A DNA stretch of 12,440 nt from assembly GCA_015490315.1 (NCBI GenBank), contig WFYB01000102.1, positions 1-12,440 on the forward strand, written 5' to 3'. The position numbers were made by a program, and so were the translations under genes. Origin of the DNA: Sulfurovum sp. GTDB taxonomy: Bacteria > Campylobacterota > Campylobacteria > Campylobacterales > Sulfurovaceae. Of this stretch, positions 6,557-12,440 are shown piece after piece (the first letter of the stretch is position 1; every line of letters begins with the position of its first letter). The notes beneath the pieces are model-generated. The model saw only the letters and a program-made list of their open reading frames with translations, made no database searches and was not told the origin of the DNA.

Positions 6557-7930
6557 ATGTATAACAAGCACTTTATCAAAAGCACTCTTCTTATTTCATC
6601 GATCGGCATATTGACTGCCTGTGGTGGCGGAGGAGCAGGGACAGACACCTCTGTGTCTGCCACTGACGGATCCGCAAATAGCACATATGCAACAGGCAGC
6701 ACTACAAACACTACAAACACTACAAACAGCACAAGTGGCAACAGTGCAACATCCTCTCCTGTAAGCAGCAACAAAAATATTGTCGTTCAGCCTACACCAG
6801 TTTCAGAGGGGACACTGTTCGCTTCACCCGCCGGGACAGGCAGCGGTGCATCTGCGGATGATCCTGCCTCTCTTCAGGAAGCGCTTAACAGCCTGCAGGG
6901 GGGAGATGTCCTCTTCTTGCGCGGTGGAGTATATGCTCTCTCTATATCTGATCTAAAAAAGGTAGTCATACCATCCAGAGCAAGCGGCAGCAGCAGCAAG
7001 CCGACAATCATAGAAAGCTATCCGGGAGAGCACGCGATCATTGATGCTGGAAACCTCCGCAGAGATGTCTATGAGCAGAAAAACCAAGGATCGCTCAGAG
7101 TTGAGGCAAACTATGTCAAAGTCAGAAGGATCGAAGTGCGAAGCATGCCTGAGTTCGGTATCCTTGTAACCGCTGACAATGTAGTCATAGAAGGGTGTGA
7201 AAGCCATCATAACGGACTTACCGGTATCTTCGGGCACCATATCAATAACCTGCTCGTTCAGGACAATATCACACACCACAACTCCGATGCAGGACTGGGT
7301 GTCAATAAGTGGAACTATGATAATGGAGATAATGCCGACGGTATTGCTGTTGCCTACTCCAACAACTCAATTATCCGCAACAATATCGTCTATCTCAATT
7401 CTGATGACGGTATTGATATTTGGGGATCGAACAATATGCTGATAAACGCCAACAAAACATACAGAAACGGCTACCTTGACAATGGCTCGCATGCCGGCAA
7501 AGGGAACGGTAACGGCATCAAGTCAGGTGGGCAGAATACACATGACAACGTTGTCTCCTGCAACCTGAGCTGGAAAAACTATTCCAACGGTATCGATATC
7601 AGCGAATCGACCAATCTTAGAACCAAGTATGTACACAATACAACCTGGCACAATGGATACAATGGAAGCAGCAACATCTATCAACTGGGCAGAGGCTATA
7701 CCTTCAACCCTGATACAGAGCTGCGAAACAATATCTCTTCTGATGATGCCGTGCATTTCTGGAACGGCAATGGCATCTTTGTTGATAATTCATGGGATCG
7801 CGGCAATCACAGCTGGCAGGATGTCGGAACTGTACCCTTTATCAACACGACAGATCCAAGCTCTCCAGACTTCCTTCGCCCTGCACCGGGCAGCGGCTAT
7901 GAGGATCTCGGTGCCTATGCCGGGAACTAA
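6557..7930 (+). CDS. Right-handed beta-helix lipoprotein, polysaccharide lyase family 9-like
   Basis: Predicted surface or periplasmic lipoprotein that binds or cleaves an acidic polysaccharide. The start chosen gives a lipoprotein signal (ILTAC, acylated C22) and has AAGGAAA 4 nt upstream; the in-frame ATG at 6467 lies inside the riboswitch-like RNA and is rejected. A Ser/Thr/Asn-rich linker (about 30-75) precedes the helix domain (about 85-457), which opens FASPAGTGSGASADDP and has repeated NNI/NSI rungs. The PL9 signature is present: D261 (NADG), D283, D284 and D287 (NSDDGID) as likely calcium ligands, and K322 (GNGNGIK) as the likely catalytic base, with spacing close to Pel9A. Length 457 residues. 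Its downstream neighbour is a close paralogue. The substrate may be the EPS made by this locus or an external pectin-like glycan; a binding-only role is possible. Confidence 0.8.
   Translation: MYNKHFIKSTLLISSIGILTACGGGGAGTDTSVSATDGSANSTYATGSTTNTTNTTNSTSGNSATSSPVSSNKNIVVQPTPVSEGTLFASPAGTGSGASADDPASLQEALNSLQGGDVLFLRGGVYALSISDLKKVVIPSRASGSSSKPTIIESYPGEHAIIDAGNLRRDVYEQKNQGSLRVEANYVKVRRIEVRSMPEFGILVTADNVVIEGCESHHNGLTGIFGHHINNLLVQDNITHHNSDAGLGVNKWNYDNGDNADGIAVAYSNNSIIRNNIVYLNSDDGIDIWGSNNMLINANKTYRNGYLDNGSHAGKGNGNGIKSGGQNTHDNVVSCNLSWKNYSNGIDISESTNLRTKYVHNTTWHNGYNGSSNIYQLGRGYTFNPDTELRNNISSDDAVHFWNGNGIFVDNSWDRGNHSWQDVGTVPFINTTDPSSPDFLRPAPGSGYEDLGAYAGN
6701..6727 (+). repeat. 9-nt tandem repeat, three perfect copies
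   Basis: ACTACAAAC is repeated three times without error inside the linker of the lyase-like lipoprotein, encoding a Thr-Thr-Asn-like run. Because the unit is a multiple of three, slippage would change linker length without breaking the frame. Confidence 0.9.
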
Positions 7931-7949
7931 AGCTTTTCCGCTCAAACTT

Positions 7950-7958
7950 TGATATAAT
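7950..7958 (+). promoter_or_regulatory. Extended -10 promoter for the second lyase-like gene
   Basis: TGATATAAT (TG at 7950-7951, TATAAT at 7953-7958) is a perfect extended -10, predicting a start near 7965. It lies 20 nt after the preceding stop codon, so the second paralogue has a promoter of its own besides possible read-through. Confidence 0.68.
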
Positions 7959-7959
7959 C

Positions 7960-8028
7960 ATACAAACCGCAACACCCAAAAGGATCAATGATCCTCCTCG
8001 GAGGTGTTGCATACCCAAAGGTTTGTAT
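7960..8028 (+). promoter_or_regulatory. Nested hairpin leader overlapping the ribosome binding site of the second lyase-like gene
   Basis: Three nested helices are visible. Helix A pairs ATACAAACC (7960-7968) with GGTTTGTAT (8020-8028), 9 bp. Helix B pairs GCAACACC (7969-7976) with GGTGTTGC (8003-8010), 8 bp. Helix C is AGGATC (7981-7986) with GATCCT (7990-7995) around a 3-nt loop. The 9-nt bulge 8011-8019 plus the first bases of helix A's 3' strand carry the Shine-Dalgarno AAAGG (8017-8021) for the GTG at 8030. No T-tract follows, so it is not an intrinsic terminator. It matches no riboswitch class that I recognise. Confidence 0.65.
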
Positions 8029-8029
8029 T

Positions 8030-9301
8030 GTGTACCGTCATAAAACCATTTTTTATTTCATAATAACCCTTCTCTTTTTTCTCTTGATTGCTATCAGATA
8101 CAGTGACAAAATCCCCTATTTTTCATCGACGCTGCATGCTACATCTCTCCCTGCCACACTCCCCCAAAAAGATAGTCGATATGCCTCTGCGAAAGGCAAA
8201 GGTACCAGATGCAGCCTCGATATGCCATGTTCTCTTGCCTATGCACTCAGCAGACTCAAGGGGGGAGAGATTCTTTTTCTGCGTGGCGGAATATATACTC
8301 TTTCGATGTCAGGGCTCAAACGTGTGACTATCCCCGCTTCTGCAAGCGGCAGCAGCGATAAACCTACAATCATCGAAAGCTATCCCGGAGAAAAAGCTGT
8401 CATCGACGGCTCACAGCTTAGCAGAAGCATTGACATAGAGCGACAGCAGGGATCGGTCAGAGTCGAAGCGGATCACGTCAAACTCAGAAATATCGAAGTC
8501 AAGAACATGCCTGAATCAGGCATCCTCGTAACTGGAAAAAATGTAGTCATCGAGGGGTGCGAGAGCCACCATAACGGACTTACAGGTATCTTTGGACATC
8601 ATACCAGCCGTCTGCTCGTACAAAACAATATCTCCCACCACAATTCAGATGCAGGGCTTGGTGTCGATCAGTGGAACTATGATGATGGAGACAATGCCGA
8701 CGGGATCGCGATTGCCTACTCAGACAACTCTATCATTAAAAACAATAAAGTCTATCTAAACTCTGATGACGGAATCGATATATGGGGATCCAACAATATG
8801 CTTGTAACGTGCAATAAAGCTTACCGGAACGGCTACCGGGATGACGGTAGCCATGCAGGCAAAGGAAACGGCAACGGCATCAAAGCTGGTGGTGAACATA
8901 CGCATGACAATGTCATCTCCTACAACCTGGTCTGGAAAAACTATGCAAACGGCATCGATATCAGTGAAAAGAGCAATCTAAGAGCCAGATATATTCACAA
9001 TACTACATGGCATAATGGATATAACGGTAATACAAATATACACTATCAAGGCAGAGGATACACCTTTAATCCGGATACAGAACTGCGAAACAATATCTCT
9101 TCCGAAGATGCCATGCACCTTTGGCAAGACAACAATCGCTCTTTCAATAACTCATGGCAACGTAACGGCAACAGTTGGAATAAGATGGGCGTTGTACCTT
9201 TTATCAATACAGACGATCTAACCACTTCCGGTTTCCTTAGACCTAAACCCGGCAGCGGCTATGAGGATATTGGGACCTATGCCGCACAAAAAGAAAATTA
9301 G
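8030..9301 (+). CDS. Second right-handed beta-helix protein, PL9-like, membrane-anchored paralogue
   Basis: Close paralogue of the preceding lipoprotein; by eye most residues match across the helix domain, including long identical runs such as LNSDDGIDIWGSNNML. The PL9-like residues are kept: D224 (NADG), D246, D247 and D250 (NSDDGID) and K285 (GNGNGIK), with identical spacing to the first copy. The lipobox and Ser/Thr linker are missing; instead there is an N-terminal hydrophobic anchor (about 6-22, IFYFIITLLFFLLIAI), suggesting inner-membrane anchoring or Sec export. Start chosen: the GTG at 8030, with AAAGG 8 nt upstream and a typical short positive N-terminus (423 residues). An in-frame ATG at 7988 would add 14 residues but lies inside the leader hairpin with cramped SD spacing. 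It ends 4 nt before the converging beta-propeller gene. Confidence 0.78.
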   Translation: MYRHKTIFYFIITLLFFLLIAIRYSDKIPYFSSTLHATSLPATLPQKDSRYASAKGKGTRCSLDMPCSLAYALSRLKGGEILFLRGGIYTLSMSGLKRVTIPASASGSSDKPTIIESYPGEKAVIDGSQLSRSIDIERQQGSVRVEADHVKLRNIEVKNMPESGILVTGKNVVIEGCESHHNGLTGIFGHHTSRLLVQNNISHHNSDAGLGVDQWNYDDGDNADGIAIAYSDNSIIKNNKVYLNSDDGIDIWGSNNMLVTCNKAYRNGYRDDGSHAGKGNGNGIKAGGEHTHDNVISYNLVWKNYANGIDISEKSNLRARYIHNTTWHNGYNGNTNIHYQGRGYTFNPDTELRNNISSEDAMHLWQDNNRSFNNSWQRNGNSWNKMGVVPFINTDDLTTSGFLRPKPGSGYEDIGTYAAQKEN

Positions 9302-9305
9302 AAAA

Positions 9306-10340
9306 TCAGCTCTCTATTTTCTCCAGAACTATCTTATTGTCTATATTCTCAAGCGCATGACCCGAAAACACAAGATCATTTTCACTCACAGCCCCATGCG
9401 GAAAAGCAATCCTCCCATACTGAAAATAGCGCATACTGTAACGATCTTTGCGTGCTTTATATATCTCATTCCATGCCAATCCATCCTTGCTGTACCAAAT
9501 AGTTGCATAGGGGTCACTATTGATCTTGGAGGGTTCAACTGCTGTCGATAGGACAGCGCAATCTCCATTTTGCACTGCCATCAATACTGAGCCGGGCAAT
9601 ACTGCCAAACGACTTTCCTTCCCACTTTTTCTATCGATACTGTAGATGTGGTTTATTTCATGTTCGGTATCAGTCCCGTAGACGATATGGTCTTTGTAAA
9701 ACAGCAGCGTAACCGCACGGTATCTCTGACTGCCATGCTTATGTATCTCAACTGTTTTAAATCCGTCTGCTGTGGAAGCGATCATAGACTCATCGTCTCG
9801 ATCGCCTGTCGTTACCCATAAACGATCGGTATAGGGATCATAAAATATGCCGTGTATATGACGTATAGTGTTTTTAGGAAAGGTATAACAGATCTGCCAG
9901 CTCTCGCCATTATCCTCAGAGCGGTAGATGTGCACCTCTTCCCGTTCTTTATCCCCAAACCGTCCATTGAGAAAATACTCTCCAAAATAGAGATTGCCCT
10001 CGCCGTCAAGAGTGATATTCATCGGTTTGTTACCCCTGCTAACATGAAACGTTTTCATATATCGTTTATTGCCCGGCTTGGCAACAAAAATACCTTTTTT
10101 TGCACTCAAAACACGTGTACCGTCATCGAGTATCACCATACTGGAGACTTCTATACGTAGCAAACGGTTCAAGAGTCTGCTAAAACGGCTCAGCAGTGCA
10201 TATTTCCTATCTGCTATCTTGCCGTCTATCTCCCACTCTCCTTCTTTGTCACTGCTTTTGTATATCGTATATCCCTTTGCGATATAGAGTCTTTCGTCCT
10301 CTCTATAGAGTGCTTTTCCCTCTGCGATAATCTTTTCCAT
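9306..10340 (-). CDS. Beta-propeller protein with Asp-box (BNR/sialidase-like) motifs, unknown function
   Basis: A 344-residue all-beta protein. Asp-box motifs of the sialidase/BNR kind are seen at 141-148 (SEDNGESW, a perfect S-x-D-x-G-x-x-W), at 284-290 (SKDGLAW), and in weaker form near 29-36 (SSDKEGEW) and 189-193 (STADG). Repeats of the form 'LYFG', 'LWVTTGD', 'IVYGTD' mark propeller blades. I see no sialidase catalytic arginine triad or FRIP motif that I could assign, so enzymatic activity is not claimed. No signal peptide is visible, unusual for Asp-box proteins, which are mostly exported. The ATG at 10340 is preferred over the overlapping GTG at 10343 because GAGGA lies 6 nt upstream of the ATG. 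The ATG overlaps the deacetylase stop by one base (TGATG context), so it is probably translationally coupled and works in the same pathway. Confidence 0.65.
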   Translation of the reverse strand: MEKIIAEGKALYREDERLYIAKGYTIYKSSDKEGEWEIDGKIADRKYALLSRFSRLLNRLLRIEVSSMVILDDGTRVLSAKKGIFVAKPGNKRYMKTFHVSRGNKPMNITLDGEGNLYFGEYFLNGRFGDKEREEVHIYRSEDNGESWQICYTFPKNTIRHIHGIFYDPYTDRLWVTTGDRDDESMIASTADGFKTVEIHKHGSQRYRAVTLLFYKDHIVYGTDTEHEINHIYSIDRKSGKESRLAVLPGSVLMAVQNGDCAVLSTAVEPSKINSDPYATIWYSKDGLAWNEIYKARKDRYSMRYFQYGRIAFPHGAVSENDLVFSGHALENIDNKIVLEKIES

Positions 10341-11197
10341 CACAAATCCTCAAGCTGGATTGTTTTGGCACTTTTCCAGTCGATCATCTCATCGGCTTCA
10401 TTCAAACTCACAAAGGGGTACTCTTCTATCAAGCGTTTCAACTTTAGCAAACTTGAGCCCAATCCATAATAGGATTTGAAACGACGCACCATAGAGAGCC
10501 CCTCGATCATAGGCTGATCGGGGTCAAAGTCACGGGGATGCAGATAGGTCATCACATATTCCGATCTGTTCATAAAATAACGAAGCAGTCCATAGGGGAT
10601 AAGCCGGAAATAACCGCCGCCTGAAAAGATGATCTTCTTGCCGAAAATCTCATAGAGATTGATAGGAAATTCTTTAAGAAGCCCCTTCTCCCTACGAATA
10701 TACGCAGGCTGCGCATAGCCAAACCTCTCCAGTCCTCCGTGTGCTCTTTTGGCAGGAAAAACAGAGCAGTCTCTTTCGATCCCAAGATCCATGAGAAGAT
10801 CAAAAACCCATAGATTCTCCTCTTTGACCGAGAAGCCCGGAGCACGATAGGTTTTGACCTTTTTACCCGTCAAATCCTCTATCGACTTAACAGAACGCTC
10901 CAGATCATTCTGAAAGGCTTTGGGGTCATACTCATAGGCAAGCTGGTGCAGGTCTGAATGGGTTGCAACCTCATATCCCAATGCATCTATCTTTTTGATG
11001 ATATCAGGATAGTTGCGTGCCACCCACCCCAGTGCAAAAAATGTAGCATCCTGCCCTGTCTCCTCAAGCAGATTGAATATCTTTTCCATATTTGACTCCA
11101 GTCTGCTCTCAAAGCTTTTCCACTCCTTTTCCGTCTTGGTTGACTCATTGTCAAGGATATGAAACCAATCTTCGATATCGAATGTTAAAATATTCAT
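10340..11197 (-). CDS. NodB-type polysaccharide deacetylase, DUF3473/XrtA-associated type
   Basis: Predicted metal-dependent deacetylase removing N- or O-acetyl groups from sugars of the polysaccharide or its precursor. Carbohydrate esterase 4 motifs are seen: FDIEDW (6-11, D7 or D10 as base/metal ligand), TFFALGWVA (52-60), THSDLH (79-84, metal-binding H80 and H84), YRAPGFS (117-123, R118) and the C-terminal YLHPRDFDPDQP (218-229, H220). The FDIEDW start and HPRDFDP end are typical of the DUF3473 subgroup found in EPS loci, often next to exosortase systems; no exosortase is in this window. Length 285 is normal. There is no signal peptide, so it probably acts in the cytoplasm. It overlaps the ATP-grasp gene by 4 nt (ATGA) and the propeller gene by 1 nt. 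Confidence 0.9.
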   Translation of the reverse strand: MNILTFDIEDWFHILDNESTKTEKEWKSFESRLESNMEKIFNLLEETGQDATFFALGWVARNYPDIIKKIDALGYEVATHSDLHQLAYEYDPKAFQNDLERSVKSIEDLTGKKVKTYRAPGFSVKEENLWVFDLLMDLGIERDCSVFPAKRAHGGLERFGYAQPAYIRREKGLLKEFPINLYEIFGKKIIFSGGGYFRLIPYGLLRYFMNRSEYVMTYLHPRDFDPDQPMIEGLSMVRRFKSYYGLGSSLLKLKRLIEEYPFVSLNEADEMIDWKSAKTIQLEDL

Positions 11198-12390
11198 CTA
11201 TTCTCTTTCATGTTAAAGGTCATTTTGGATTTTCTGAAGTTTGGGTTGATGAACTTTCTGGCACCGGCAATAAAACCTGCAACCATTGGCAGAGGGTCAC
11301 TCCATTCACCATCTTGATACTTGATGTTTTTGCCAAAGAACTTAAACCAGCTTGGCTTCGCAGAAAAACGTGCATGATTATCACTGTAGAGAAACCACAT
11401 CACATCCAATGCCATCTGTCGCATGACCAAACCGGGTGTGGAGTCATAACTGTCAACAGGCATCCCCATCTCCTGCTCCACAATCATCTGGGCATAATCC
11501 ACGCCGGACTCCATCCCTGCTTTGATGCTGCCGGTGATCCTGGCATTGATCTCCATCAGTTTATAAGAGCCGTCTTTGGGGTCCTCTATCGAATCAAAAT
11601 CCCCAAAACCGACCCAGCCTATCTCCTCTGCTACACGTGTCGCATATTCGACAAGCTTCGGGATATCGACAATCTCACCGCAGCTTGTCGTTCCGCCTGT
11701 CACGGGGAAATACCTATGCTTCACAAACGTTGTAGCCCCTTTGATCGTACCGTCATGACCTCTAAAGATTTGGCACTTAAACTGTCTGCCTCCCGGGGGG
11801 ATAAACTCCTGCAGCGTACAGGCACCAAACTGCTCTCTGATTTGGGGATAGAGACGTTTCAACTCTTGCATGGTATCTACTTTTGTGATCCCTTTGGCTC
11901 CTGCTCCAATATTTGGCTTGATCAATGATGGAAGTCCGCAATATGCCACTGCCTCCTCAAGAGAATGTGTCTCAAGATCCATTGTCTTTGGATGCGGCAC
12001 CCCTACTCTCTTGGCGACTTGCATGGTGAGGTTTTTGTCATGCCCCTGAATGAAAATATCGTGATCAGGTATCGCGATACGTGCATAACGACTTAGAGTC
12101 TCTTTGTGTTCCCCCAAAATACCAGCACTGTCATCAAAAAGCGGGATAGCGATATCATACTTGTTCGCTGCAAGATGATCCGTCAAAAATGCCAGGAATG
12201 CCTCTGGCTCATGGTAAGCACTGGGAGAGAGTATCTTCTCATGCGGAAACCGTGAAACCCATCCGTAAGAGAGTTTCTCTTCACAGAGTATGGTTACATG
12301 GTGCCCATGTTTACGCAGTGATTTGGCGATAGGCAATACCTGTACCGTGTGTCCATCCAAAAGCAGGACTTTAATAGGTTTGTTACTCAT
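11194..12390 (-). CDS. ATP-grasp family ligase in the polysaccharide operon
   Basis: A 398-residue ATP-dependent carboxylate-amine ligase type protein. An N-terminal Rossmann-like pre-grasp region (about 6-110, starting KVLLLDGHTVQVLPIAKSL) is followed by the ATP-grasp fold: LIKPNIGAGAKGI (156-168, ATP-binding K158 and the glycine loop), LQEFIPPG (193-200), GFGDFD (261-266) and the metal-binding LMEINARITGSI (278-289, E280 and N282). The tail (about 320-398) has no motif I recognise. The layout resembles D-aspartate ligase/PylC/carbamoyl-phosphate-synthase-like ATP-grasp proteins found in glycan clusters. Such an enzyme could attach an amino acid or other acyl group to a sugar amine, which would fit the next-door deacetylase, but the substrate is unknown. 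A strong ribosome binding site AAAGGAGAAG precedes the ATG. The gene appears to overlap the end of an upstream gene and overlaps the deacetylase by 4 nt. Confidence 0.82.
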   Translation of the reverse strand: MSNKPIKVLLLDGHTVQVLPIAKSLRKHGHHVTILCEEKLSYGWVSRFPHEKILSPSAYHEPEAFLAFLTDHLAANKYDIAIPLFDDSAGILGEHKETLSRYARIAIPDHDIFIQGHDKNLTMQVAKRVGVPHPKTMDLETHSLEEAVAYCGLPSLIKPNIGAGAKGITKVDTMQELKRLYPQIREQFGACTLQEFIPPGGRQFKCQIFRGHDGTIKGATTFVKHRYFPVTGGTTSCGEIVDIPKLVEYATRVAEEIGWVGFGDFDSIEDPKDGSYKLMEINARITGSIKAGMESGVDYAQMIVEQEMGMPVDSYDSTPGLVMRQMALDVMWFLYSDNHARFSAKPSWFKFFGKNIKYQDGEWSDPLPMVAGFIAGARKFINPNFRKSKMTFNMKENR

Positions 12391-12439
12391 GATACTTCTC
12401 CTTTGTTTTTTGCAGTACCTTTAGCATCTTAGCAGCAAG
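12383..12439 (-). CDS. C-terminal fragment of an upstream gene cut by the window edge
   Basis: On the minus strand one frame stays open from the window edge for 18 codons and ends at a TAA (12385-12383) inside the start of the ATP-grasp gene, an 8-nt overlap. The lysine-rich helical tail (KVLQKTKEKYHE) looks like the end of a glycosyltransferase or similar cytoplasmic protein, but it is too short to identify. The tight overlap would fit the operon style seen downstream. Confidence 0.4.
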   Translation of the reverse strand, partial: LAAKMLKVLQKTKEKYHE

Positions 12440-12440
12440 A

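Noticed and set aside
7960..8028. Hairpin read as an intrinsic terminator of the first lyase-like gene
   Set aside because: No T-run follows the stem, and the local promoter and ribosome binding site overlap it, so a leader role fits better.
7988..8029. ATG at 7988 as the start of the second lyase-like protein
   Set aside because: It sits in the loop of a perfect hairpin, with AGGA only 3 nt away; the GTG at 8030 has better spacing and yields a standard signal anchor. Not excluded: both may be used.
7931..8030. A second GEMM-type aptamer ahead of the second paralogue
   Set aside because: I looked for CAAAC...GNRA...GACGCAAAGCC and found none; the leader has a different architecture.
9292..9321. 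AGAAAAT...ATTTTCT repeat between converging genes as a bidirectional terminator
   Set aside because: The stem is entirely A/T-rich apart from one pair, with a long loop; too weak to call.
1..12440. Long overlapping reading frames inside the kinase, phosphatase, glycosyltransferase, deacetylase and ATP-grasp genes
   Set aside because: They lie in other frames of clearly conserved genes and show no domain motifs or ribosome binding sites.
1..12440. Mobile elements, CRISPR arrays, tRNA or rRNA genes
   Set aside because: No transposase motifs, regularly spaced repeats or tRNA/rRNA-like sequence were seen on either strand.

Overview
The window looks like the exopolysaccharide (EPS)/capsule region of a Gram-negative bacterium, most likely a Campylobacterota species of the Sulfurovum/Sulfurimonas type. 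That placement is inference. It rests on moderate GC, promoters with a good extended -10 (TGnTATAAT) but no clear -35, and the style of the Wzc-like, CpsB-like and WecA-like proteins. I see no mobile element, CRISPR array, tRNA or rRNA.

Layout. (1) 3-545, plus: the 3' part of a SpoU/TrmH RNA methyltransferase, probably unrelated to the rest. (2) 659-4562, plus: an export and control module with an outer-membrane polysaccharide export lipoprotein (Wza type), a fused Wzz/BY-kinase co-polymerase (Wzc type) and a PHP-family tyrosine phosphatase (CpsB type). (3) 4565-6287, minus: a WecA/MraY-type phosphoglycosyltransferase that would start the glycan on undecaprenyl phosphate, and a DUF218 (ElyC/SanA-like) membrane protein. 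(4) 6300-9301, plus: a regulatory region, then two tandem, very similar right-handed beta-helix proteins with the acidic cluster and lysine expected of polysaccharide lyase family 9 (PL9). One is a lipoprotein and the other appears membrane-anchored. (5) 9306-12440, minus: a tightly overlapping operon of a partial upstream gene, an ATP-grasp ligase, a NodB-type polysaccharide deacetylase and a beta-propeller protein with Asp-box-like motifs.

Together the genes read as initiation (WecA type), assembly and export (Wza/Wzc), phospho-control (kinase plus phosphatase), modification (deacetylase, perhaps the ATP-grasp ligase) and trimming or remodelling (the PL9-like pair) of a secreted polysaccharide.

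The most interesting features are regulatory. Upstream of the first lyase-like gene is an RNA that aligns base-for-base over 31 nt with the core of the c-di-GMP-I (GEMM-I) riboswitch aptamer, apart from some deviations at likely ligand-contact positions. The second lyase-like gene has a different leader: its own extended -10 promoter followed by a nested hairpin that overlaps the probable ribosome binding site. Its geometry suggests that read-through mRNA would be shut off while mRNA from the local promoter could be translated.
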